Shown piece by piece: positions 7,675 to 17,415 of a stretch of 64,000 nt of DNA. Within the stretch, counting starts at the first letter, position 1. Every line of letters begins with the position of its first letter. The notes under the pieces are model-generated. The model was not told the DNA's origin and made no database searches. It saw only the letters and a list, made by a program, of their open reading frames with translations. A program made the position numbers and the translations under genes. The DNA is taken from the NCBI RefSeq assembly GCF_003990045.1, contig NZ_RZGZ01000004.1, forward strand, positions 307,536-371,535, written 5' to 3'. This stretch comes from Labedella endophytica (GTDB taxonomy: Bacteria; Actinomycetota; Actinomycetes; Actinomycetales; Microbacteriaceae).

Positions 7675-8526
7675 TCAGTACCAGTTGACGGACTGCGAGT
7701 GCGACCAGGCGGCGCACGGCGTGCCGTAGGCGCGGTCGATGTACGACAGGCCCCACGCGATCTGGGTGGACGCGTTGGTCCTCCAGTCGGAGGCCACGGT
7801 CGCCATCTTGCTGCCGGGGAGAGCCTGGGGGATCCCGTAGGCGCCGCTCGAGGCGTTCTCGGCGGTGTACGACCAGCCGGACTCCTTCTGCCAGAGGCTG
7901 CTGAGGCACGAGAACTGGCTGTCGCCCCAGCCGTAGTCGGAAGCCGCCATCTCGCGAGCCACCGCCTTCGCGCCCTCCGGCGTGTTGGCCCGAGCGAGTT
8001 CCTCGGCTGCCTTCGCGGCGGCCTCGGCGGCAGCGGCCTCGGCCGCGACCTTCTCGTCGTACGCCTTCGCGGCGGCCTGCGTGTCGTTCATGACCGTGAT
8101 GACCTGGCGTGTGAGGTCGACGACCGTGTCGGTGTCGAGAGTCTCGTAATCGTCGAGCTTGTCGATCGTGGTGGTGAGGGTGGTCGCGTCGACCTTGCCC
8201 TCGGCCTCCTTCGCGACGGCGCTCGCCGTGACGATGACGGCTTCCGCCTTCTTCTCCACGTGTGCGGTGGCGACGCCTGCGTAGACGCCGAGCTGCTCGG
8301 AGCGGAGGCCGCTCGTCTCGTCGATCTGGGCCGTGACGACGGCGGCCTGCTCGGCGCTCACGCGATCGGTGATCGCGAAGCCGGAGCCGGCGGTGAGTCC
8401 CACGAGGGCGACGGTCGCGGCGACGGCGAGGCGCTTGCGGCGGGAGGAGCCGCGGGCCTTGCGGAGGGCGGAGCGTGATGCCTGGGGGAGGGGGGTCAGG
8501 GTGGTGCGGGGAGTTTCGTGGCGCAT
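7675..8526 (-). CDS. secreted lytic transglycosylase-like protein with coiled coil
   Basis: A 283-residue exported protein. The basic N-terminus is followed by a hydrophobic segment at about residues 32-52 (LAVAATVALVGLTAGSGFAI), a signal peptide or anchor. Residues 55-180 are Ala/Glu/Lys-rich and predicted coiled coil. The C-terminal 95 residues resemble the soluble lytic transglycosylase/aggregation-promoting-factor domain: SLWQKESGWSYTAENASSGA with the likely catalytic Glu, YGIPQALPGSKM, then IAWGLSYIDRAYGTPCAAW. Cys residues near FSCLSS and TPCAAW may pair. It probably cleaves or binds peptidoglycan outside the membrane. The start is uncertain because no clear ribosome-binding site precedes the ATG. 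Confidence 0.82.
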   Translation of the reverse strand: MRHETPRTTLTPLPQASRSALRKARGSSRRKRLAVAATVALVGLTAGSGFAITDRVSAEQAAVVTAQIDETSGLRSEQLGVYAGVATAHVEKKAEAVIVTASAVAKEAEGKVDATTLTTTIDKLDDYETLDTDTVVDLTRQVITVMNDTQAAAKAYDEKVAAEAAAAEAAAKAAEELARANTPEGAKAVAREMAASDYGWGDSQFSCLSSLWQKESGWSYTAENASSGAYGIPQALPGSKMATVASDWRTNASTQIAWGLSYIDRAYGTPCAAWSHSQSVNWY

Positions 8527-8943
8527 GCGTTACGTGTGGTTCTTCTCGGTCGGGGGAACGGGCACGGCGGACGGAACCAGCGAATCTGACGACTCGCGTG
8601 GTCGGCGCCGAACGCGCTCCGGACTTCTCGGTTCGGATGTCTGCGTATCGGTAATGGGTGCTGCTCGGGTGAGCGCCCGACCATCGAGGGAGTCGTTCGG
8701 GTAACGACCTCGGATCCGTCGCCGCGATCCCGGGGAATCGCGCGGTGGAAACGGCCCTCGGCGGGCACAAGTCAGCCAGTTTGGGGTGTGTTCCTGGCAG
8801 AACGCAGGTCAAAAGCTGGCAAGAACCTGGCAGTGAGGGCGCGGCGTCTGGCGTCGACGCCTCCCGATCCGATAACGGCGGAGGCCCGCGCGGACAGCTT
8901 CCGCGGTCGTGACAGGCTGGACGGTCGGACGAGGCAAGGGGTC
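8527..8943. other. 417-bp divergent intergenic region
   Basis: This must hold promoters for the leftward transglycosylase-like gene and the rightward nuclease gene. Three direct CTGGCA repeats stand at 8794-8799, 8816-8821 and 8828-8833. I checked for the c-di-AMP (ydaO) riboswitch often found before actinobacterial cell-wall hydrolases and did not find its conserved blocks. No coding sequence is supported. Confidence 0.5.
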
Positions 8944-9786
8944 ATGATGGCGGGACGGAAGCGCTCGACGGCGCGCGGCGGCGCGATCGCGACGACGGTC
9001 GTCGCACTCATTCTCCTCGCCGCATATGCGTTCTCGGGGCCCCTCATCGGTACGGGTGGAGATGGCGCGACACGGCACGAACGGTCGCCGACTGGCACGG
9101 CCACCCCGACGTCGGCTCCCCCGATCGCCCATGATCTCGCACCGAGCGCGGCTTCGCAGGTGCTCGTCGACGCGGGTCTCATCGATCCGGTCGCGAGCGG
9201 TCTCGGTGCGGGCGACACCGCGTGGCGCGTCGACGTGCCAGCGGTCGAGGCGCTCCTCGCGAGCCGACCGGTGGATGACCGCGGCACCCCGCTGCGCTAC
9301 GACCGTGACGCGTTCGGGCAGCGCTGGGCGGACGTGGACCGGAACGGCTGCGACCAGCGCAACGACGTTCTCGCCCGCGACCTCGTCCAGCTCACCCTCC
9401 GCGAAGGCAACTCGTGCGTCGTCGTCGCCGGCGTGCTGCAGGACGTCTACACGGACACGAACATCATCTTCGAACGCGGCCAGGACACGAGCGCGGAGGT
9501 GCAGATCGACCACGTCGTGCCGCTCGCCTGGGCCTGGCAGCACGGGGCGAGCGGCTGGTCGGAGATCGAGCGCCAGCAGTTCGCGAACGACCTCGCGAAT
9601 CTCCTGGCCGTGGACGGCCGCACCAACTCCTCGAAGTCCTCGAGCGGTCCGGGGGAGTGGCTCCCGCCGGCCGCGGACCACTCCTGCGAGTACGTCACGC
9701 GCTGGGTGTTCGTCCTCGACCGCTACGGCCTCGCCGTCGGCACGGACGATCGCGCCGTCATCGAGGACACGCTCGACCGCTGCTGA
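8944..9786 (+). CDS. secreted/membrane-anchored HNH nuclease (DUF1524-type)
   Basis: A 280-residue protein. The ATG at 8944 is chosen because it directly precedes MMAGRKRSTARGG and a hydrophobic segment at about residues 15-35; a CAAGGGG ribosome-binding site lies just upstream. The C-terminal half has the features of the DUF1524/GmrSD-like HNH family: LRYDRDAFGQRWADVDRNGC, then EVQIDHVVPLAWAW with the metal-binding DH pair, and later NDLANLLAVDGRTNSSKS, in which NSSK is characteristic. Such actinobacterial proteins are taken to be extracellular DNases. Paired Cys residues support an oxidising location. It probably acts on the cell surface or in the medium. Confidence 0.88.
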   Translation: MMAGRKRSTARGGAIATTVVALILLAAYAFSGPLIGTGGDGATRHERSPTGTATPTSAPPIAHDLAPSAASQVLVDAGLIDPVASGLGAGDTAWRVDVPAVEALLASRPVDDRGTPLRYDRDAFGQRWADVDRNGCDQRNDVLARDLVQLTLREGNSCVVVAGVLQDVYTDTNIIFERGQDTSAEVQIDHVVPLAWAWQHGASGWSEIERQQFANDLANLLAVDGRTNSSKSSSGPGEWLPPAADHSCEYVTRWVFVLDRYGLAVGTDDRAVIEDTLDRC

Positions 9787-9896
9787 AACGTGCACGGATC
9801 GCACCGGGACTCGGTGCCCATTGCGCGCGTCCCGCGTCCCCGCCATCCTCGTCGTGGGTCGACATCGCGGCCCGCCGACGAAACGCGGGGACCTCC

Positions 9897-10334
9897 ATGA
9901 CCACCAACGGGCAGAGCGACGAGCCGTCGGCCGTCCTGGATCGTCTGAACGCCGAGTGCCTGGCCGCACCGGGCGAGATCGAACCGCAGATCCGGCTGTG
10001 GACGGCCGTCGCGGCGCTCGATCAGTGGATCCTCATCAATCGGGGCAGCACAGACAGCCCGCGCCCCTACGCTCTTGCGGCGGAGGCGGGGAACATGGTG
10101 TGCATCTTCAGCAGCCCGGAGCGTGCACAAGCGGCGGCGGTGACCGCCGGTCTCGTGGCGGCCGACGCCTCTGTGGAACTCATCGCCGTGTCCCTGCCCG
10201 GCGCCCTCGACTGGCTGATGTCGTTGGGCGAGCACGGCGTGGCCGGGGTGACCGTCGACCACCCGGTGATCGGAGCCTGGACGCCGCTGGCGAACCTGTC
10301 GATGCTGCGGCAGGACCCGACCTCGTCCTCGTAG
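9897..10334 (+). CDS. hypothetical protein, 145 aa
   Basis: Not recognised. The protein starts MTTNGQSDEPSAVLDRLNAE and is soluble, with no signal peptide or membrane segment. The middle contains NMVCIFSSPERAQAAAVTAG followed by LPGALDWLMSLGEHGVAGVT, an alternating strand/helix pattern loosely like SseB-type domains, but I would not assign it. The start is the first ATG after codon usage becomes coding-like; the ribosome-binding site is weak (GGGGACCTCC). It follows the nuclease gene by 110 bases and is convergent with the TPR gene. Confidence 0.6.
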   Translation: MTTNGQSDEPSAVLDRLNAECLAAPGEIEPQIRLWTAVAALDQWILINRGSTDSPRPYALAAEAGNMVCIFSSPERAQAAAVTAGLVAADASVELIAVSLPGALDWLMSLGEHGVAGVTVDHPVIGAWTPLANLSMLRQDPTSSS

Positions 10335-10373
10335 CGGGGCCTCGGATGGAGGTCGGCGCCGACATCGGGGCGG

Positions 10374-11693
10374 TCAGGAGGTCGGCGTCGTCCGTCCGGG
10401 CCGCGGGTCCCCGCCACCGAAGGCCACGACGCGATCCCAGAGCCAGTCGGTGAGGCTCGGAGCGATCTCGACGTCGTCCTGATCCGGACGGCGGCGGTAG
10501 AGACGGCCGGCCGTGCCCTCGATGAAGTAGCCCCCGGCGTCGTCCGTGAAGAGCTGCGTGTAGTACTCGCCGTCGGCGTCCCACTGCGTCCAGGCCTCGG
10601 GGTCGGCCTCGATCGCCTCGTCCATCGTGCGGACCTCGTCGCCGGTCAGGAGGCGGAAGGGCTCGCCCGTGCCCCAGAGGTGACCGGTGCCGGGCTGCTG
10701 GCCGTCGTGCCATGCGAGGAGTCTTCCGTCGCCGCCGCTCGCCCGTGCTTCCTCTCTGTCGAGGGCCGGGCGGAGAGACCGGGAGAGGTCGTCGGGCAGG
10801 ACGGCGTCGAGAGCGAGCAGCGCCTCGTCCATCCCCGTCTCGAAGAGGCTGTCGCGCAGGAGCCGCCAGGCGACCTCCCCCATGCCCATCCCGCGGATGT
10901 CGTCGAGCGTGTACTCCGTGCCTTCGAGGGGGTCGATGAACGCTCTGGCCATGATCATCCCGCCCTGGGCGACCTCGTCCGTCGGGTCCTCGCGGAGGAC
11001 GCGACCGAGGATGTCGGCCGCCTCGTACGGGCGATAGTCGAACAGGTAGGCGTAGGCCAGGGCCGTGGCGATGATCGGCTCGGTCGGGTCGGCTCGGACC
11101 GCCTCCTCCGCGGCGGTGAGGAAACGCTGCGGTGGTGCCCCGGTGATGAGAAACCGCGTGGCGCGCTGGCCGAGGGCGCCGGCATACCGATCGGGATCCG
11201 TTCGTGCGCAGAATTCGACGGCCTCGTCGAGCAGTCGCCAGCTGGTCTCCGGGTCGACGACATAGGCCGACGCACTCGCGACCTCCATCCGGTCCATCCA
11301 GTCGGCCTCCGGGTCCTCACCCAGGACGATCCGACCGAGACGGAGGCTTTCCGCGTACTTCGACTGGGAGGATTCGAGGTCGCGCAGCTTGCGTATGGCG
11401 CCGGGGTACTGGCGGTCACGGCGACCGACGAGTTCATGCAGGAGGCGGCGGGCTTCGTCGATCTCGCCGCACGCCTGGCGGTGCAGGGCGAGCAGGATGA
11501 TCATGCCCGTGAACCTCGGCTCCCGAGCGAGCACGCTCTGCGTCAGCCGGGGGATCTGCGGGTGCTGCGGTTGCGCGTCGTAGAGACCCCAGGCGAGGTC
11601 GCGATCGTGTTCGATCGCTGTGCGCTCGAGGTCCTCAGGATCGATCCTTTCGCGCCCGATCCCCCTGCGCTCGAACCCCTCCGGCTGGCTCAT
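10374..11693 (-). CDS. TPR-repeat protein coupled to an AAA+ ATPase
   Basis: A 439-residue soluble protein. Residues 40-300 are helical repeats of TPR/Sel1 type: EIDEARRLLHELVGRRDRQY, KYAESLRLGRIVLGEDPEAD and PYEAADILGRVLREDPTDEV are recognisable pairs. The C-terminal 120 residues are aromatic and acidic (WTQWDADGEYYTQLFTDDAG), faintly reminiscent of a SUKH/SMI1 immunity fold, which is only a guess. Its ATG overlaps the ATPase stop (ATGA), so the two are translationally coupled and probably work as one complex, with the TPR protein as adaptor or substrate receptor. No catalytic motif was found. Confidence 0.72.
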   Translation of the reverse strand: MSQPEGFERRGIGRERIDPEDLERTAIEHDRDLAWGLYDAQPQHPQIPRLTQSVLAREPRFTGMIILLALHRQACGEIDEARRLLHELVGRRDRQYPGAIRKLRDLESSQSKYAESLRLGRIVLGEDPEADWMDRMEVASASAYVVDPETSWRLLDEAVEFCARTDPDRYAGALGQRATRFLITGAPPQRFLTAAEEAVRADPTEPIIATALAYAYLFDYRPYEAADILGRVLREDPTDEVAQGGMIMARAFIDPLEGTEYTLDDIRGMGMGEVAWRLLRDSLFETGMDEALLALDAVLPDDLSRSLRPALDREEARASGGDGRLLAWHDGQQPGTGHLWGTGEPFRLLTGDEVRTMDEAIEADPEAWTQWDADGEYYTQLFTDDAGGYFIEGTAGRLYRRRPDQDDVEIAPSLTDWLWDRVVAFGGGDPRPGRTTPTS

Positions 11694-12895
11694 CGCATGC
11701 CGTTCGTCACGCGGTAGGCGCGGAGCTGCGCGAACGTGCCGTCATCCACGCCGTACTCGAGCACGGGTGCGATCTGGTCGAACCACGACGCCGTGGACGG
11801 GGTGAGGCCGGCCGCCGCCTCGAGGAGCGCCGCCGTGGTCACGGGGACGATCGCGCCGGCGGCCATGGACGCCGACAGCGACTGTTGCAGGGCGATCGTC
11901 GCCACCTGGGCGATGTCGGCACCGGAGAATCCCTCGGTCGCGGCGGCGACCGCGATGACGTCGACGTCGGCTGCGGCGGGTTTCCCTTCCAGGTCGCCCT
12001 GCAGGATGGCGGCGCGAGCCACGGCGTCGGGCGGCAGGACGAGGACCGTCTTGTCGATGCGGCCGGGGCGGCGCAGGGCGGGATCGATGTCCCACGGACG
12101 GTTCGTCGCGGCGAGGAAGTAGACGCCGTCGTTCTCGCTCGTGACGCCGTCGAGCTCCTCGAGCAGCTGCGTCACGATCGAGCGCATCGACTGCGATCCC
12201 CCCGACGTGCGCCGGCCGCCGAGGGCGTCGAACTCGTCCAAGAAGATCACACACGGGGACGAGGCGCGCGCGTCCCGGAACACGCTCTGGATCGCCCTCT
12301 CGCTGTCGCCGAGCCACTTGCTGAGCAGGTCGGCGACCGTCACGTGGATGAAGGAGGCCCCGAGGTCGCCGGCGATCGCCTTCGCAATGAAGGTCTTGCC
12401 GCAGCCCGGAGGGCCGTACATCAGGAGTGAACCGCCGGGCTTCTGGCCGAAGGCGGCGGCAAGCTCCGGATTGCGGAGCGGCGCGAGGAACGTGGAGTCG
12501 AGGTGGGCCTTGACATCGGCGAGGCCGGCGACGTCCGAGAGAGTGATGGCCGGTCGTTCGGCGTCCCACAGCCCAGGCTGTTCGATCTCCGGGGCGGTCT
12601 GCTCGGACTCGTGCACGACAGGCACGGGTTGGGGGGTGACGGTCCGATCGGGCTCCGTCCGAGCGGGTGAGGGCGCACCGCCTCCGCGCAAGCGGGCGGC
12701 CATGACGCGGGCGCGCAGCACGCGTACGCGCGCCGGATCGCCGCCGTGGGCCTCGAGCGCAGCCACCTCCTGCGCCGCGCGGTCCGGATCCTTCTCGAGG
12801 AGGAGCGTGATGAAGTCCTCCCGCAGCGCGGGATTCTGCGGATCCTGCGCCACCTCCGCCGCGATCACGTCGAGGAAGTCGTCGTCTTCGGCCAT
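11690..12895 (-). CDS. AAA+ ATPase (classical/CDC48-Vps4 clade) with N-terminal TPR-like region
   Basis: A 401-residue protein. The N-terminal 60 residues (DPQNPALREDFITLLLEKDP) form a short TPR-like helical domain. A Pro/Thr-rich linker leads to a single AAA domain from about residue 120: DVAGLADVKAHLDSTFLAPL, Walker A GPPGCGKT (about 167-174), Walker B CVIFLDEFDAL, second region of homology ATNRPWDIDPALRRPGRID with the arginine finger, and a C-terminal lid. All ATPase residues look intact. One AAA ring suggests a hexameric unfoldase or remodeller. It is first in a two-gene operon with the TPR protein; a GGGGGA ribosome-binding site precedes the ATG. The substrate is unknown. Confidence 0.88.
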   Translation of the reverse strand: MAEDDDFLDVIAAEVAQDPQNPALREDFITLLLEKDPDRAAQEVAALEAHGGDPARVRVLRARVMAARLRGGGAPSPARTEPDRTVTPQPVPVVHESEQTAPEIEQPGLWDAERPAITLSDVAGLADVKAHLDSTFLAPLRNPELAAAFGQKPGGSLLMYGPPGCGKTFIAKAIAGDLGASFIHVTVADLLSKWLGDSERAIQSVFRDARASSPCVIFLDEFDALGGRRTSGGSQSMRSIVTQLLEELDGVTSENDGVYFLAATNRPWDIDPALRRPGRIDKTVLVLPPDAVARAAILQGDLEGKPAAADVDVIAVAAATEGFSGADIAQVATIALQQSLSASMAAGAIVPVTTAALLEAAAGLTPSTASWFDQIAPVLEYGVDDGTFAQLRAYRVTNGMR

Positions 12896-13021
12896 CGTGT
12901 CCCCCTGGTTCAGCGCTCGGTGCCGATCAGTCTGTCAGGGAGGCGCGCATCGACGACAGAGCGAATCGGCTTGTCGAGGCCGATCGCGACGGGCAGAAGT
13001 CCCCTGGTCCGACGGCCGGAT

Positions 13022-13063
13022 ACGACGATCGCGTCCGACCAGGTGGTCGGGCGCGATCGTCGT
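13022..13063. terminator. stem-loop downstream of argG
   Basis: A 19-bp stem with one G-T pair: acgacgatcgcgtccgacc (13022-13040), loop aggt, ggtcgggcgcgatcgtcgt (13045-13063). It lies just past the leftward argG stop. There is no U-tract, as is common in high-GC actinobacterial terminators. Confidence 0.65.
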
Positions 13064-13081
13064 CGAGCGAGGGTGAACCCG

Positions 13082-14596
<1,515 letters not shown>

Positions 14597-14621
14597 TCAG
14601 AAGCGGATCTGGTCGGCTCGG

Positions 14622-15044
14622 TCAGCCGTCGTTGCGGTCGAGCGAACCGATCTCGTCTCCGGAGGCGTTGCGCACGATGATGGCGTCGCCGTCGAGCTGC
14701 ACGGTGGAGACGGCGCGGAGCCAGGTGTCGACGCCGATGCATGCGCGCTGGGTGCTCATGAAGGTCGCGAGGGTGATCGTGTCGCCGTCGACGGTGTAGG
14801 TCGAGCCGACGCCGTTGCAGCCGTCGGTTCCCGAGACCTTGCCGTCGTCACCGAAAACGAGGTGCGGCTGTCCCTGCGCGGTCGATCCCCAGGTGCCCAC
14901 GATGGCCTCCGCGGGGTCGGGTTCACCGCCAGCGGTCGAACCGGCCGCGCAAGCGGTCAGGACGGAAACGGAGGCGATCCCGATCAGAAAAGCGGTGATC
15001 AATCGTCCGTTTCGACGGAAAGTGGAGGTGCTGAGTCCGGACAT
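14622..15044 (-). CDS. META-domain lipoprotein
   Basis: A 140-residue exported lipoprotein. The signal peptide LITAFLIGIASVSVLTACAA ends in the lipobox LTAC, with Cys at about residue 32 as the acylation site. The rest is a META/HslJ-like domain: IVGTWGSTAQGQPHLVFGDD, then GKVSGTDGCNGVGSTYTVDG, with the characteristic GTDGCNG turn, and a second conserved Cys in STQRACIG that may pair with it. HslJ-type domains are linked to envelope stress in other bacteria; the role here is unknown. It is probably leaderless (TAAAGT, six bases, ATG). Confidence 0.85.
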   Translation of the reverse strand: MSGLSTSTFRRNGRLITAFLIGIASVSVLTACAAGSTAGGEPDPAEAIVGTWGSTAQGQPHLVFGDDGKVSGTDGCNGVGSTYTVDGDTITLATFMSTQRACIGVDTWLRAVSTVQLDGDAIIVRNASGDEIGSLDRNDG

Positions 15045-15050
15045 GCCGAA

Positions 15051-15056
15051 ACTTTA
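15051..15056 (-). promoter_or_regulatory. -10 box of leaderless promoter
   Basis: TAAAGT on the minus strand, six bases before the ATG at 15044. Confidence 0.6.
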
Positions 15057-15205
15057 TCGGAACCCCCTCAAAAGGAGGTGTGCATTGTCTGTGGATCCCG
15101 GTACGGTCGATGTGAGGGTTGCTTTACCCGAGCGATCTCGCCGGCCTGGGCTTCGTGTCCGCCGTCGCAGAACACCAGTAATGCAAGACAAGTCATAGGA
15201 GATCC

Positions 15206-17257
15206 GTGTCCGTTCAATCCCCCACGCCCCGTCTGAGGCGAGCGCTCGCGCTCGGCACGGCCGCGGCCTTCGGTCTGGGTGGCTTCTTCGCCACGCCGGC
15301 CTTCGCTGAGACCACCTCGGCCGATGCACCCATCTCGGGCGAGACGTTCGAATCGAACGCGTTCGAGCTGCTCGAGACGGAGGGCGTGGAAGCCGTCGGT
15401 CATGACGCGGAGGGCAACATCGTCATCCGCACGTCGGAAACCAGCGACGCGGTCGCCGAGTTCGACGCGACCTACGACAACGTGGTCGTGCAGACCATCG
15501 TCGGCGGCTACAGCAGCATGGCGACGACCGACGTGGTCGGCGGAGCCGGCTACCTCGTCGAGGCCGGCGAACTTCTGGGCGCCTGCTCCACCGGATTCTC
15601 CGGTTGGACCCCTGAGGGAGAGCCCGCCGTGATCACGGCAGGACACTGTGCCGTCGGTGCGACCAGCCCCGCGGCTCTGTCGACTCCGTCGGGCGACCCC
15701 GCCGGTGGCGGACCCTCCGACAGCGCCGGAGCCCCCTACGCGGTTATCGGTGACTTCGGCTTCAGCCAGTACGGCGGCCCCGGAAACACCCCCGGAGACA
15801 CGAACGACACCTCCGTCGACATCGCCGTGATCGACGTCGACAACGTCGCTCTCGACCTGCTTCCGGCCGTGACCGACTGGACGACCACGGGCGACCTGTC
15901 GCAGAGCACCACCGCGATCACGTCGGTCGGCACGGTCGACCTGACGCAGCCCGTCTCGAAGAGCGGGCGCACGACGGGCAAGTCCACCTCGACCGGCACC
16001 CTCACCGCCGGCTGGGCCAACGTGGAAGGTGACGACGGGGACGACCACATCGTCAAGGGCTTCGGCGGTCCCATGGCGGTCCTCGGAGGCGACTCCGGTG
16101 GAGCCGTCTACCAGGGTGAGAAGGCTGTCGGACTCGTCAGCGGTGGCAACCAGCCCGGCACCGAGATCTGGGTCGCCGACCTGGTGTCGGGTCTCGCGCA
16201 GACCGACGGCTACACCGTCATGCTCGAGATCGACGCCCCCGTCCTCGTGACCCCGGCGAACGGTTCCGAGGTCGAGCGCGGCGCGCAGATCAGCGGCACG
16301 GGCGTCATCGGTTCCACGGTCACCGTCACGCCGACCGGTGGCGAGTCCTTCTCCATTCCGACCAACGCCGAAGGCAACTGGTCGTTCCCCGCTCCCACGG
16401 CGCTGGGTAACTACGGCTTCTCGGTGCAGTCCGTCAGCGGTTTCAACACCTCTGAGGTCAACACCTACGCCCTCGAGGTCGTCCCGGCTCCGCTCGTCGC
16501 TCCGGTGATCGAGACCCCGGCCGACGGCACCACGGTCGAGACCGAGCTCACGAGCGTCTCCGGCACCGCCCTTCCGGGCGCGACGGTCACCCTCGACGGT
16601 GACGTCACCGGCACCGCCCTGGTCGGCTCCGACGGAACCTGGTCGGTCGCGACCAGCCTCTCCTACGGCGCCTACACGGTCACCGCCACGCAGGCGTCCG
16701 AAGGGGAGACCTCGCCGGTCGCCTCGTCCGGCTTCGCCGTCGTGCCGGTCGCTCCGTCCATCTCCACCCCGGGCGAGGGCGACTCCTTCCCCGCCAGCGA
16801 TGCTCCGGAGACCACCTCCGGTGTCGGCATCGAGGGCGCGACCGTGACCGTCTCGGTCAACGGTGAGGTCGTCGGAACCGCCGACATCGAGGGCGAACTG
16901 CCCGTCGACGAGGTGCCCCTCGCCAACGCTGCCGGCGACTTCAACGCCGCCGCTCTCCCGGGTGACAACTGGGAGGTCGCTCTGGCCGACTCGGTCGTCA
17001 CGGGCGCCAACGTGATCTCGGTCACGCAGGAGATCAACGGCGTCTCGTCCGCCGCCGCCACGGCGACGTTCGAGGTCCGCGCCGCCGCTGTCGAGCCCCC
17101 CACCGAGGGTGACGACGACGGCGACAACGGCGACGGCCTGGCCGTCACCGGTGGCCCGGACATGATGCCGATCGGCATCGCGGCCTGGCTGCTCATCGCC
17201 GGTGGTATCGCCACCACGGTGATCGTGCGCAAGCGTCGCCTCTCCGCCGAGGTCTGA
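15206..17257 (+). CDS. cell-wall-anchored trypsin-like serine protease with Ig-like repeats
   Basis: A 683-residue surface protein; the GTG at 15206 follows TAGGAG. A signal peptide (about residues 1-35, ending TPAFAE) precedes an S1/alpha-lytic-type protease domain with a visible triad: His in AVITAGHCAVG, Asp in TSVDIAVIDVD, Ser in GGDSGGAVYQG. From about residue 350 come tandem bacterial Ig-like modules (PVLVTPANGSEVERGAQISG, PVIETPADGTTVETELTSVS, PSISTPGEGDSFPASDAPET). The C-terminus has an acidic spacer, LAVTG, a hydrophobic helix and RKRR, a sortase sorting signal of the LAXTG type (class E sortases). A hairpin terminator follows. The protein substrate is unknown. Confidence 0.9.
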   Translation: MSVQSPTPRLRRALALGTAAAFGLGGFFATPAFAETTSADAPISGETFESNAFELLETEGVEAVGHDAEGNIVIRTSETSDAVAEFDATYDNVVVQTIVGGYSSMATTDVVGGAGYLVEAGELLGACSTGFSGWTPEGEPAVITAGHCAVGATSPAALSTPSGDPAGGGPSDSAGAPYAVIGDFGFSQYGGPGNTPGDTNDTSVDIAVIDVDNVALDLLPAVTDWTTTGDLSQSTTAITSVGTVDLTQPVSKSGRTTGKSTSTGTLTAGWANVEGDDGDDHIVKGFGGPMAVLGGDSGGAVYQGEKAVGLVSGGNQPGTEIWVADLVSGLAQTDGYTVMLEIDAPVLVTPANGSEVERGAQISGTGVIGSTVTVTPTGGESFSIPTNAEGNWSFPAPTALGNYGFSVQSVSGFNTSEVNTYALEVVPAPLVAPVIETPADGTTVETELTSVSGTALPGATVTLDGDVTGTALVGSDGTWSVATSLSYGAYTVTATQASEGETSPVASSGFAVVPVAPSISTPGEGDSFPASDAPETTSGVGIEGATVTVSVNGEVVGTADIEGELPVDEVPLANAAGDFNAAALPGDNWEVALADSVVTGANVISVTQEINGVSSAAATATFEVRAAAVEPPTEGDDDGDNGDGLAVTGGPDMMPIGIAAWLLIAGGIATTVIVRKRRLSAEV

Positions 17258-17294
17258 TTCAGCAGCACACCGCGTGAGTGATCACGCAGCATGA

Positions 17295-17325
17295 GAAGGG
17301 GCGTCACGTTCGCGTGGCGCCCCTT
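17295..17325 (+). terminator. hairpin terminator after the surface protease gene
   Basis: gaaggggcg-t-cacg, loop ttcg, cgtg-g-cgccccttc: a strong GC stem with a stable UUCG tetraloop, 38 bases after the protease stop. Confidence 0.75.
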
Positions 17326-17415
17326 CCGCATGCCCGGCGTGGGCGCGTTCCGCCCCGGCCTGTCGGGTCGCAGCTTCGTGGGGGATGATGGAGGCCGACT
17401 CCCGGGAGGACCCAG

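Noticed and set aside
8527..8943. Possible c-di-AMP (ydaO-type) riboswitch upstream of the cell-wall enzyme gene
   Set aside because: The conserved GGGGAACC, GGUGAAUC and CCGACAGCUAAC-like blocks were not found in order on the minus strand.
9414..9896. Long upstream extension of the 145-aa hypothetical protein
   Set aside because: The extension is a shifted frame of the nuclease gene with Arg-rich composition; coding begins at ATG 9897.
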